From Euryarchaeota archaeon UBA258 (GTDB lineage Archaea > Thermoplasmatota > Poseidoniia > Poseidoniales > Poseidoniaceae), in the NCBI GenBank assembly GCA_002502605.1, contig DAPR01000046.1:9233-24679 (forward strand): 15,447 nt of DNA. The letters are read 5' to 3'. The notes under the pieces are model-generated. The model saw only the letters and a list, made by a program, of their open reading frames with translations, searched no databases and was not told where the DNA came from. Each line of letters begins with the position of its first letter. The first letter of the stretch is position 1. Position numbers and translations under genes: made by a program. Shown piece after piece: positions 7,341 to 14,869 of this stretch.

Positions 7341-7358
7341 GCTTCGGGGTGGTGCCAC
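7331..7358. repeat. Inverted repeat covering the purN start
   Basis: Perfect 9-base arms GTGGCACCA and TGGTGCCAC flank a 10-base loop. On the purN strand the arms span the GTG at 7358 and reach the ATG at 7340, so the mRNA hairpin would enclose the start codon. It could control translation, bind a protein, or be coding if the GTG is the real start. Confidence 0.55.
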
Positions 7359-7368
7359 ATATCCTTGA

Positions 7369-7383
7369 GCGCTTCGGAAGCGC
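7369..7383. repeat. GC-rich palindrome in the purN / DUF454 spacer
   Basis: Seven-base arms GCGCTTC and GAAGCGC flank a single central G. It lies between the TATA-like element and purN, close to where a purN transcript would begin. Near-perfect symmetry suits a dimeric DNA-binding protein better than an RNA hairpin, whose loop would be too tight without opening the inner pairs. Confidence 0.45.
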
Positions 7384-7391
7384 GCCCATTA

Positions 7392-7404
7392 CTTTTTGAT
7401 ATAC
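7392..7404. promoter_or_regulatory. TATA-like element between purN and the DUF454-like gene
   Basis: TTTTTGATATA on the plus strand is centred about 30 bases before the ATG at 7429. This is the usual distance from an archaeal TATA box to the transcription start, so the DUF454-like mRNA could be leaderless, which fits its lack of a Shine-Dalgarno site. The complement, GTATATC followed by A5, could serve purN in the other direction. This rests on position and composition only. Confidence 0.4.
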
Positions 7405-7428
7405 GCGCCTTAGGCCCCACTGAGTTCT

Positions 7429-7941
7429 ATGGGCGCGTTGGGGGGTTCGAGCCCGGAAAAGCATCCACCTTCCGAACACCGCGAGGCGTTGTCGGGGCTT
7501 CATCAAAGCGATGAAGAGGTTGTGAACAGGGTGTTGGCTGAACACAAACCTTCGCGCAATCCGCTCGTACGTGGCGTATGGATTGTGTTGGGCTCTTTGG
7601 CTGTTGTCTTTGCCGTCATAGGCCTCGTTGTGCCGGGTTGGCCAACCACTTCTTGGCTCGTTGGGGCTGCGTTCTGCTATGCGCGTTCGAGCCAAAAATT
7701 GTTCAAATGGCTGCTTACGAATCGATTGTTTGGACCAGTGCTGCTCGAATATTATCGGTCTGGAAAGGCGCTTCCATTCCACTCAAAAATGATCATCAGC
7801 GCAATCATCTGTGTGGTTTCTGGTGCGTCAATCTATGGGATCACCAAAGCCGGAGACCCCGGTTTTGGCCAGGCAACAATTCTCATCGTGGCCGTTATTG
7901 GCGTTTGGTGGGTGGGCTGGAAAGTCCCCACCACTGCCTAA
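7429..7941 (+). CDS. DUF454 (YbaN-like) integral membrane protein
   Basis: A 170-residue protein of the DUF454/YbaN family of small inner-membrane proteins, whose function is not established. The family core is plain at residues 65-120: GLVVPGWPTTSWLVGAAF, then CYARSSQKLFKWLL, then FGPVLLEYY and KALPFHSK. Hydrophobic segments lie at about 48-68, 74-85, 120-138 and 148-166. The first 45 residues are hydrophilic and longer than in typical members. The ATG at 7429 has no Shine-Dalgarno site but has a well-placed TATA-like element, suggesting a leaderless mRNA. The stop overlaps by 4 bases the stop end of the convergent DUF6356-like gene, so the two are not in one operon. Confidence 0.9.
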   Translation: MGALGGSSPEKHPPSEHREALSGLHQSDEEVVNRVLAEHKPSRNPLVRGVWIVLGSLAVVFAVIGLVVPGWPTTSWLVGAAFCYARSSQKLFKWLLTNRLFGPVLLEYYRSGKALPFHSKMIISAIICVVSGASIYGITKAGDPGFGQATILIVAVIGVWWVGWKVPTTA

Positions 7942-8114
7942 TCCTTTGGCGGAAAATATCGATTGACGGTGTTTTGCCCAGCGTTGGTGTCAATGTTAGG
8001 GATTAATCCATGGATGATCAAGCGCAATGCGCCCAAAGTAAACCAAAACGACATTTTCCAAGCACCAATCAGATGTGCGAAGTAGGATTTGTTGATGTCA
8101 GAAAGATGGCCCAT
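7938..8114 (-). CDS. Small DUF6356-like membrane protein, 58 residues
   Basis: A 58-residue protein starting at the ATG at 8114, inside a longer frame that runs back antisense to nothing useful in purH. The segment SYFAHLIGAWKMSFWFTLGA followed by L-R-L-I-I-H-G-L-I-P resembles the short DUF6356 family, which has a Y-x-x-H-L motif, one membrane helix (about residues 17-38) and an I-H-x-L-x-P motif. The likeness is from memory of the family pattern. It lies 44 bases after the purH stop, with a T-rich stretch between, so it may be read through from purH or have its own promoter. Function unknown. Confidence 0.65.
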   Translation of the reverse strand: MGHLSDINKSYFAHLIGAWKMSFWFTLGALRLIIHGLIPNIDTNAGQNTVNRYFPPKD

Positions 8115-8152
8115 GCTTGAACGGGCCGTCTCGATAGCCTTGAAACCTTGGT

Positions 8153-8158
8153 AAAAAA
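8153..8158 (-). terminator. T6 run directly after purH
   Basis: Six T on the minus strand immediately follow the purH stop codon. Archaeal RNA polymerase can stop at such runs. There is no hairpin. The same stretch lies about 40 bases before the DUF6356-like start and could instead be part of its promoter. Confidence 0.3.
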
Positions 8159-9802
8159 TCAGTGCCGGAACAACCGGTGGCCGGTAAAGAGCATCGAAAT
8201 ACCTCTTTCGTTTGCTGCATCGATGACCTCTTGATCTCGAATCGACCCCCCCGGTTGGACAATTGAAGCGGCACCAGCATCGGCTGCCTGCTCCAATCCG
8301 TCTTTGAATGGGAAGAAGGCATCCGACGCAAGAACACACCCTTGAGCACGATTTCCAGCTCGGCGGGCTGCAATTTTTACTGCCTCCACACGACTGGTCT
8401 GGCCGGGCCCGATGCCCACTGTAGCAACACCTTGCACCATGACGATGGCGTTTGATTTGACCTGTTCACACACCCGTACGGCGAATTTCATGCTCGCAAT
8501 CTGTTCTTCAGTTGGGGCTTTTTCAGTCGCAACCTTGGCTTTTGCCCAATCGATGACCGGCGGTTCTTCGGTTTGAACGAGCCAGCCACCTTCGATTGGC
8601 TTTCGGACGAGGATTCGTTCAAGCGGTGCGAGCCGGTTGCGTGGAGAATCTATGGTCAAGATGCGGCGGTTTTTCTTTGCCATTACGATCGATTTGGCTT
8701 CATCGTCATACGCTGGAGCCATCAAGACCTCAATGAAGAGGGGTTCCATTGCACGGGCCGTTTCAGGTTCAAGGGGTTCATTAAAACAAATAATGGAGCC
8801 AAAAGCAGATTCGGGGTCGCTCGCTAAGGCAGCCTGGTAAGCTTCGACTTGGGTTGACCCCAAAGCGGCACCACACGGGTTGTTGTGTTTGACAATGATG
8901 CAAACATGAGGGGTTTGGGGCCACTCGTTGGTTGAAAGGGCGCGGCACAGGCGCAGGGTTGCGTCTGCGTCAGAATAATTGTTGTATGACATCGGTTTTT
9001 CCCCTTCGACTTTGGCCGTCACGAGGGTGGTGTGAAGCCCCATGGCCTTTGGATCGGTGTAAAGCGCTGCGGCTTGGTGGCTGTTTTCACCATACCGAAG
9101 GCTGTGAGACTTGTGGGCTGATGCAAGGAGGGTATCAGGTAGACGGGATGTTTGTTCGGCTGGCGTATCGCTGTGCTCTGGCCGCCCAATCCATCGTGCA
9201 TGGAGTTCGTCACTGATGGCTGAATCGTATGCTGCAGTATGTTCGAACGCTTCTAGGGCGAGTGCTCTGCGAAGATCCATTGTGACTCCTTCAGCACCGC
9301 CAGCTGCCCTCAGCGCAGCGATGATCGAGTCGTATCGGTCTGGATTGGAAGCGATGATGACGTTTCTGTGATTCTTTGCCGATGCACGGACCATAGTTGG
9401 CCCGCCAATGTCAACCATTTCCAGTAAAGATAGGTCGTCAAGTGCCGGTTCTTGGCGAGCAGCATCTGAAAAAGGATAGAGGTTGCATGCGACAATTTGT
9501 ATCGGTGGATAACCCAATTCCTGCAAGCCTTTTCGATCTGCTTCGGTCTCGAGCCTAGCAAGAAGTGGGCCATGAATAGCAGGGTGAAGGGACTTCACTC
9601 GCCCATCAAAAATCTCCGGATGGCCGGTCACGTCTGAGACGCCGATGACATTCAAGCCTGCTTCTCGAAGTTTCTTGGCTGTTCCACCGGTCGATGCGAT
9701 TTCAAAGCCGAGTTCGGCGAGTGCTGATGCAAATTCAACAATACCAGTTTTGTCGTACACGCTCAGGAGGGCCCGAGGTTGGAAAGAAACGGATGTGCTC
9801 AT
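8159..9802 (-). CDS. purH: Bifunctional AICAR transformylase / IMP cyclohydrolase PurH
   Basis: A full-length 547-residue PurH, catalysing the last two steps of IMP synthesis in the cytoplasm. It formylates AICAR with 10-formyltetrahydrofolate and then closes the ring. The N-terminal cyclohydrolase domain (about 10-210) shows SVYDKTG, STGGTAKKL and TGHPEIFDGRVKSLHP. The transformylase domain (about 225-547) shows SLRYGENSHQ, the catalytic Lys305-His306 in KHNNPCG, GPGQTSRVEAV, SDAFFPFKDG and the terminal MLFTGHRLFRH. Length and motifs match the bacterial/eukaryotic enzyme, so it should be active. Many archaea use PurP and PurO here instead, so this gene may derive from ancient transfer. The ATG at 9802 starts MSTSVSFQPRALLSVYDKTG, as expected. 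It lies 78 bases after the thermosome stop on the same strand. Confidence 0.98.
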   Translation of the reverse strand: MSTSVSFQPRALLSVYDKTGIVEFASALAELGFEIASTGGTAKKLREAGLNVIGVSDVTGHPEIFDGRVKSLHPAIHGPLLARLETEADRKGLQELGYPPIQIVACNLYPFSDAARQEPALDDLSLLEMVDIGGPTMVRASAKNHRNVIIASNPDRYDSIIAALRAAGGAEGVTMDLRRALALEAFEHTAAYDSAISDELHARWIGRPEHSDTPAEQTSRLPDTLLASAHKSHSLRYGENSHQAAALYTDPKAMGLHTTLVTAKVEGEKPMSYNNYSDADATLRLCRALSTNEWPQTPHVCIIVKHNNPCGAALGSTQVEAYQAALASDPESAFGSIICFNEPLEPETARAMEPLFIEVLMAPAYDDEAKSIVMAKKNRRILTIDSPRNRLAPLERILVRKPIEGGWLVQTEEPPVIDWAKAKVATEKAPTEEQIASMKFAVRVCEQVKSNAIVMVQGVATVGIGPGQTSRVEAVKIAARRAGNRAQGCVLASDAFFPFKDGLEQAADAGAASIVQPGGSIRDQEVIDAANERGISMLFTGHRLFRH

Positions 9803-9880
9803 CAGAGGTACCCGTTATCGAAGGCATTGGTCCGATGATATTGAACCTAACGACCCCGTTGAATGGGGATTTCTTTCGCT

Positions 9881-11479
9881 TCAATCCCCGCGGGCTGAAA
9901 TCACTTGATCGACCCTGAGGAGGCCGCATGCCGTTTCACAAGCCGCCTCAATCGCATGGGCGAGGGTTTCAGCGCTCGACAATGCCGACTCGATTGGTCC
10001 GGCGTGTCCAGATTGTTGGACACCGCTGTTCGTTGCCCCATCCCTGTGAAGAGACCGTAGGGCGAGGAGCGTGTCGAGGTGGTCATGGCCAGCATTTGTC
10101 GCAAGTGAAGCGGGGATGGACTCCAGCGCCCGAGCAAAGGCTTCCATGGCCAATCGCTCCCGTCCACCTTGGGCTTCGGCTGCTTCTTTAATGGCAAGAC
10201 TTGCCGCCATGTGCAGACTTCCTCCACCGAGGAGAACTTCTCCGGTTTCCATTGCGCTGGTCACCGAACAAAGGGCATCATAGAGCCCGCGAATGACTTC
10301 TTCGCTGGCAACACCATCGCCCCCACCTACGTCAATGGTGGCTAGGCCTGCCTTGGTTCCAGCGTCAATGTGCATTCGCTCTCTTCGAGCATCGTCTCCC
10401 TCGAGCGTTTCAATGTTCATCGATTCAAAGGAGCCTAAAGCGGATTCGTCAAGGGAATCGAGATGGTCAATCATCTGAGCCCCTGTCGCTGCTGCGATGT
10501 CTTCGGCACCCGAACGCTCCAAGCCCCCGAGAGCGAACACGCCCTTGTCGACGCAGCGATGGAGGACACGGGCGTCAATCCCTTCTGCACTGAACACCAA
10601 ATTTGCGCCGCTGTTGAGTATGGCTCTCGCTTTGGCCTCAAGTTGGGCGTCTTCTGCATCCATGAAGGCGACCCACTGATCTGGTGATGTAACTTCAATC
10701 TCGGCCTCACGGGATGACGATTCAATTTCGAGTGGGCAGGAAAGAACGGCCACTTTGCCTCCGTTGAGGTGGCGAGGAAGACGATCGAGGTCCAAACGGC
10801 GTTCAAGAATGAGCCCTGGTACCAAGCGGCTGTCAGCAATACCCCCGACGCCCCGCTTCGCCATTCTGACGTCCTCGGTCCGGACATGGAGGTTGCCGTT
10901 GCGCTCAGTAGCCACTGTTTGGGCAGCGGTGACGATGCATTGGGCAAGATGGTCGCTTCCTGACTCTGCGGTCGTGCCCATCATTGCAGTACGAGCGACG
11001 TCGAGAAGTCGTTCATTGTCGGTGGCTTGGATGCGGACGACTCGATCATCGAGCGTGTCGAGAGTGGTTTGCAACGCACGCTGGTAGCCTTCGACAAGCA
11101 CGAGAGGGTGGAGTCCTTTCTCAAGAAGACGGCCTGCTTCCCGCATGAGTTCACTTGCCACAATTATGCACCCTGTTACGCCATCGCCACATGCGTTTTC
11201 TTGAGATTCGGCGAGTTGAACAAATGCTTTTGCAGCTGGGTGCTTCACAAGAAGTTCTGCTACAATCTTGGCACCGTCGTTGGTCACCGCTGTTTGGCCG
11301 TTGGTCTTGTACATCATTTTGTCAAGACCGTTTGGGCCAAAGGTGCCTCGAAGGAGGTCGCCAAACGCAACAGCTGCGCTGACCAATTTCTGAGTGACTG
11401 CGACCCCACTCGTGACCGAGGTGGTTGGGCGGACGATGGCCACAGGGGCGCGTCCGGAGCCATCGTTGGGTTGAGCCAT
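9881..11479 (-). CDS. Thermosome (group II chaperonin) subunit, divergent
   Basis: A 532-residue group II chaperonin subunit, which folds proteins in an ATP-driven double ring in the cytoplasm. Family motifs in order are GPNGLDKM (48-55), TNDGA (66-70), HPAAK (80-84), GDGVT (98-102), RGLYDAL (397-403), GGGS (418-421), NAGHDHLDTLLALR (462-475) and LLRVDQVI (520-527). The two Asp residues used for ATP hydrolysis are kept (Asp99 and Asp401). Several usually strict positions differ: GDGVTG for GDGTT, GGGS for GGGA, and no C-terminal Gly-Gly-Met tail. It is probably a diverged paralogue rather than the main subunit. The ATG at 11479 is preferred. An upstream in-frame start at 11569 would run into the preceding gene and add a Phe/Ser/His-rich stretch unlike the family. 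It may share a transcript with the coiled-coil gene 61 bases upstream. Confidence 0.95.
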   Translation of the reverse strand: MAQPNDGSGRAPVAIVRPTTSVTSGVAVTQKLVSAAVAFGDLLRGTFGPNGLDKMMYKTNGQTAVTNDGAKIVAELLVKHPAAKAFVQLAESQENACGDGVTGCIIVASELMREAGRLLEKGLHPLVLVEGYQRALQTTLDTLDDRVVRIQATDNERLLDVARTAMMGTTAESGSDHLAQCIVTAAQTVATERNGNLHVRTEDVRMAKRGVGGIADSRLVPGLILERRLDLDRLPRHLNGGKVAVLSCPLEIESSSREAEIEVTSPDQWVAFMDAEDAQLEAKARAILNSGANLVFSAEGIDARVLHRCVDKGVFALGGLERSGAEDIAAATGAQMIDHLDSLDESALGSFESMNIETLEGDDARRERMHIDAGTKAGLATIDVGGGDGVASEEVIRGLYDALCSVTSAMETGEVLLGGGSLHMAASLAIKEAAEAQGGRERLAMEAFARALESIPASLATNAGHDHLDTLLALRSLHRDGATNSGVQQSGHAGPIESALSSAETLAHAIEAACETACGLLRVDQVISARGD

Positions 11480-11540
11480 CGTTTCATTGGGCTGTGAAGC
11501 GCATAGATGAACCCTTTCTCTTGAAAAGAAACGATGCGAT

Positions 11541-12788
11541 TCAAAGAATGAAGAAAAAGGCGGCTGCACAGAGCCCGAGTGCCCCGCCGGTAGCGGCTAA
11601 AACAACTGGGATGTTGATCCCAGATGCCTCTTGAACGGGAGGGAGTGGAGCTGAGCCATCGAGTGGGGGAAGTTCTGGCAGTTCCTTGTCCACCGGTGCT
11701 GCCGCTGCCGCCTCTTCTTCGGCACGAAGGCGTTCGGCTTCTGCCGCTTCTTGTGCGCGGAGGGTTTCCGCTTCGGCTTCTGCCTGCATCTTTGCTTGTT
11801 GTGCATCAAGGCGGGCTGCTTCGAGATCGGCTTGTGCCTGCACCTTTGCCTGCTCTAATTCGGCTTGTGCCTGCGCCCTTGCTTGCTCAAGTTCGGCTTC
11901 TGCTGCTCGCCTTGCATCGTCTTCTGCCGCACGGGCTGCAGCCTCTTGTTCTATACGAAGACGGTCTGCTTCTTCGGCAAGAGCTTTCTGGGCTTGTTCT
12001 GCCTCATTACGCGCTGCTTCGAGTTCTTCTTCTGCCTGCTTCTTTGCCTGCTCAAGTTCAGCCGCTGCTAGGCGACGGGCCTCGTCCTCGGCGGCTCTGG
12101 CTGCTGCTTCTTCCTGCGCCCGAACTCGCTCGGTTTCGACAGCCGCAATTTGTGCTTCTGTCTCTGCCTTGAGTTTGGCAATTTCGTCTTCGGCAGCCTT
12201 GCGAGCGGATTCAATTTCTGCCATCGCATTCTCGTGTTCCTGCTTTCGAAGTTGTTCTTGGGCATCGGTTTCGGCTTGTTCTGCAAGTTTTCTCGCTTCC
12301 TCTGCTGCCTTTTCCGCCTTTTCTTTCACCATCGCTTCGACGTCTTCGGGCGTTGAAACAGGTGCTGGTTCAGGTGTAGCGGAGGCGTTTGCTGCAGCTT
12401 CCGCCTCAGCTTTGAGCCTGAATTCCGCTTGAACCTTGGCCCTTGCCTCTTCTTCTGCTTGTTTGACCATTGCAGCGATTTCTTCTTTGGATCGCGTGTC
12501 TGCTTCTTCCTTTGCTTTAATTTCAAGACGTTCCTTCATGCCAATTTTTGACAATACGGCCTCAACAAACCCGTCATATTCCTCATCTGAGATTTCGCCT
12601 GCCATTTCTCGGCGGGCGTTTTCCATCAAAATCTGTATGTCTGTCGGGATGAATGTCCCCGGGTGCGCGTCGATTTGGCCACGGAAGGTGGTGTAAAACG
12701 ATCTGTGTTCGGAGGATATGCTCCCATCCTTCGTCATGGCGTCTTGTAGGGAGGACAGCACTTCGGTGAGATTGAGGGTGGCTGACAC
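11541..12788 (-). CDS. Tail-anchored Ala/Glu-rich coiled-coil protein
   Basis: A 415-residue protein. Residues 1-90 are a mixed-composition folded domain. Residues 91-365 are almost entirely Ala, Glu, Gln, Lys and Arg and form a long coiled coil, broken once by a Pro-rich spot (about 136-148). Residues 366-388 are Pro-rich. Residues 391-415 are a single hydrophobic helix ending the protein, so it is probably tail-anchored with the coiled coil in the cytoplasm. The coiled coil carries 11-residue repeats and a 55-residue duplication. The GTG at 12788 is chosen because AAGGAGG lies 7 bases upstream, while an overlapping ATG at 12790 opens only a short dead frame. The composition recalls TolA-type spacers, but no TolA domain is visible. 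It follows the 679-residue gene by 30 bases and is likely its partner. Confidence 0.9.
   Translation of the reverse strand: MSATLNLTEVLSSLQDAMTKDGSISSEHRSFYTTFRGQIDAHPGTFIPTDIQILMENARREMAGEISDEEYDGFVEAVLSKIGMKERLEIKAKEEADTRSKEEIAAMVKQAEEEARAKVQAEFRLKAEAEAAANASATPEPAPVSTPEDVEAMVKEKAEKAAEEARKLAEQAETDAQEQLRKQEHENAMAEIESARKAAEDEIAKLKAETEAQIAAVETERVRAQEEAAARAAEDEARRLAAAELEQAKKQAEEELEAARNEAEQAQKALAEEADRLRIEQEAAARAAEDDARRAAEAELEQARAQAQAELEQAKVQAQADLEAARLDAQQAKMQAEAEAETLRAQEAAEAERLRAEEEAAAAAPVDKELPELPPLDGSAPLPPVQEASGINIPVVLAATGGALGLCAAAFFFIL
11763..12113 (-). repeat. Hendecad repeat region of the coiled-coil gene
   Basis: This codes for residues 226-342 of the coiled-coil protein. The segment at about 227-248 recurs 55 residues later (five times eleven). 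Successive 11-residue units ELEQARAQAQA, ELEQAKVQAQA and DLEAARLDAQQ occupy residues 299-331. Confidence 0.75.
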
Positions 12789-12795
12789 ATCAATG

Positions 12796-12802
12796 CCTCC
12801 TT
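12796..12802 (-). promoter_or_regulatory. Shine-Dalgarno site deciding a GTG start
   Basis: AAGGAGG on the minus strand lies 7 bases before the GTG at 12788. It supports that start for the coiled-coil gene over the out-of-frame ATG at 12790. Confidence 0.7.
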
Positions 12803-12818
12803 AGATGTTGAAGTCCAA

Positions 12819-14858
12819 TCACTTCTTCAGGCCGTGAATTTTTCTTGCTTCGTCATTGGCCCAGTGGAACGCTAGTTTGAGCAAGCGAAGGTAGTGGCCA
12901 AGGCCGTCTCGCTCCATCTTTGAGTGAAGCGTTTCGTTTTCCATGAAGATGTCGCCCCAAAGGTTGGCTGCTGTTCCTTTCTTGCCCTTTGGCAAGTCGA
13001 ACACTTCCTTGACCGTCGGATCAAGAATGGCTTTCCAAACCCGTGCTGGATTCACTGCCATGGTCACTTCAACGATGATTTCATTCTCGTTGAGCCCGGT
13101 TCCGGTTTGCCATGAATCTTCGCCCATGTCAGCCAAGAATGGCAAGCAAATATCTTGAATTGAGAGGCTGGTCATTGGGTCTGCGTTGGTGAGAGCCGTG
13201 TATGCTTCTCGCATACGTCCACGGTCTGCGCCACGCGAACCGGTGATGTTGCGGAGTTTGTCGATCGATGTTGGCACCAAGAAGCGGATGTCTGTGTAAT
13301 ACACGAGAGGGTTGTCATCTCGCGCTCCAAAGATGTGGGAGTATGGTGCTGCATCTCCAGTTTCGCCCAAATCTGCAAGCGGATACACCGTCTTGAGAGC
13401 GTTGGTTGCGATCGACTGCACACATCGGCGCATGAGTCGGTCTGGTGCTGCGGATATATCGTTGAAGGTTTGGATGTACTCATCCATGCTCATCACGTCG
13501 TATCCACGAACCGAGAGAATAGAGTGGACGTTTGGTCCAACTTGCTTCTTCTCGCCATCGTGGAAGTCAGCTTGGCTGATCCAACGGGAGCCTTGGGCCA
13601 CGTCGCTTGCTGCGACAAGGTCTGCATAGGCTTTGAATCGGCGAGTGACACGGTTCATGAAATCGGCCTGGTCAAGTTTGGTGAACACGGTTGCCTCATA
13701 GTTGGATTTGAGGGCGTGGTCAGCGACTTGGCTGGCGTTCACACATGTCAACAAGTTGCCTTGATCTCGTGGGTAAAGGAGCATACGTCGGCGCTTTGCT
13801 CCGCCACCTAGGCCACCAATCCAAGGATCGGTGAGCATGTATCCAATAGAAGCACACACTTCGAAAAGGCGAGCGTACTTGTCTTCATCACTCGCGCTTG
13901 CAATCCATTCGTCCAATCCGGGTTCGATGCAGTGGAATTCAAGAGGGACCATTTCCGAACCAGCACCAAACATTTGGCGCACAGTCGAGGAACTCATCAT
14001 ACCCATGAGGCTGTAAAGTGAGGTCTTACCTGTGGTCATGAAGACATCCGTGATGCCTTCTTCGCCGAACGAGAGGCGGCGGTCAGGGAGATTCACGAGC
14101 AAGTTGAACGCTGTTGGTGATTCTCGGTTTCCATTGACTGCGGGCCAAATCCATGTACCCGGGCGGGTCATGATGTAGCCACTGGCATCCTTTCCAAATC
14201 CAGCAGGAGAGTATCGAGTCCAACCCAAGCGGTTGTTGAATGATACGCCACGGTGCATCAACGATGGGTAGAAGCAGGTGTCGAGTGGGTCGGAGTCGGG
14301 GACAACACCACGGTGGCCAAGGCCCCAGAGGATTGGTTCCCACTCTGGTTCTTCACCTTCTTTTGCGCCCAAAAACGGGTGGTCTACGCCAGGTCCGTCT
14401 CCGGTAAGGAAAGATCCACCCATGCGCTCTTCATCTCCGGTGGAACAAAAGAACAGAGTTTGTGTGGTTGAGAGTTGTTTTGGCGTCCACATGTTTGCGT
14501 TGACAATTGTCTTTTGCTTGAGGAATTCCGCAACGTTCGAGATACGTCGTTCAAACTTGAATCGCTCTGCTTCAATCCATGAAGATCCGAGGATAAGGTT
14601 GGTGTTAAGCAGCCGAGCGCGTGCTGGGCCGATGTAACGAACGCGTGGGTCTGCCTTTGAACTGTCAGAGGCAGGAAGTTCTTCCCAAGGGCCGCGCCGG
14701 GGCACATACTTCAGGAATGCTTCGTGATCGAATTCGTCGACTTGTGCCTTTGACACAGCCTCTTCGACAACGTCCATCAAACGAACATATGTTTCGTTTG
14801 GACGCATTTGTTTGGTTTCAGCATAAGCTTTGTTTGATACAGATCGATGTTCCCACAT
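12819..14858 (-). CDS. Unrecognised 679-residue soluble protein
   Basis: I do not recognise this protein. It has no signal peptide and no convincing membrane segment, so it should be cytoplasmic. It is full length with a strong start (GAGGTGA, 4 bases before the ATG at 14858). Composition is that of a folded, conserved protein. It is rich in Trp, Gly and Met, with a motif RPGTWIWPAVNGNRESP (232-248), a glycine loop followed by basic residues at 348-358 (GGLGGGAKRRR), and a Thr/Ser/Met-rich stretch at 270-292. Several Cys are scattered (138, 195, 310, 335, 372, 479, 571) without a zinc-binding spacing. Helices dominate the last 180 residues. No kinase, nucleotide-binding or nuclease motif stands out. 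It sits between two genes for membrane proteins with Ala/Glu-rich tails, separated by 9 and 30 bases, so the three probably act together. Confidence 0.88.
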   Translation of the reverse strand: MWEHRSVSNKAYAETKQMRPNETYVRLMDVVEEAVSKAQVDEFDHEAFLKYVPRRGPWEELPASDSSKADPRVRYIGPARARLLNTNLILGSSWIEAERFKFERRISNVAEFLKQKTIVNANMWTPKQLSTTQTLFFCSTGDEERMGGSFLTGDGPGVDHPFLGAKEGEEPEWEPILWGLGHRGVVPDSDPLDTCFYPSLMHRGVSFNNRLGWTRYSPAGFGKDASGYIMTRPGTWIWPAVNGNRESPTAFNLLVNLPDRRLSFGEEGITDVFMTTGKTSLYSLMGMMSSSTVRQMFGAGSEMVPLEFHCIEPGLDEWIASASDEDKYARLFEVCASIGYMLTDPWIGGLGGGAKRRRMLLYPRDQGNLLTCVNASQVADHALKSNYEATVFTKLDQADFMNRVTRRFKAYADLVAASDVAQGSRWISQADFHDGEKKQVGPNVHSILSVRGYDVMSMDEYIQTFNDISAAPDRLMRRCVQSIATNALKTVYPLADLGETGDAAPYSHIFGARDDNPLVYYTDIRFLVPTSIDKLRNITGSRGADRGRMREAYTALTNADPMTSLSIQDICLPFLADMGEDSWQTGTGLNENEIIVEVTMAVNPARVWKAILDPTVKEVFDLPKGKKGTAANLWGDIFMENETLHSKMERDGLGHYLRLLKLAFHWANDEARKIHGLKK

Positions 14859-14862
14859 AATT

Positions 14863-14869
14863 TCACCTC
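14863..14869 (-). promoter_or_regulatory. Strong Shine-Dalgarno site overlapping the upstream stop
   Basis: GAGGTGA on the minus strand shares bases with the stop codon of the 192-residue gene (14868-14870) and lies 4 bases before the ATG at 14858. It suggests efficient, coupled translation of the 679-residue protein. Confidence 0.7.

Noticed and set aside
7440..7456. GGTTCGAGCCC, resembling a tRNA T-arm
   Set aside because: The flanking bases do not form a 5-pair stem with a 7-base loop, no acceptor or anticodon arm surrounds it, and it lies in the coding start of the DUF454-like gene.
7183..7782. Minus-strand frame of 199 residues spanning the purN / DUF454 spacer
   Set aside because: It overlaps two well-supported genes and is Arg/His-rich without any recognisable pattern.
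9853..9870. CCCC ... GGGG stem before purH as a terminator
   Set aside because: The stem is only 4-5 pairs and the T-rich side faces the plus strand, where no gene ends. No T run follows on the thermosome strand.
11686..12432. Long plus-strand Ser/Ala-rich frame of 248 residues
   Set aside because: It is the antisense shadow of the low-complexity coiled-coil gene. The composition simply mirrors GCN/GAR codons, and the minus strand has a clear start, ribosome site and membrane anchor.
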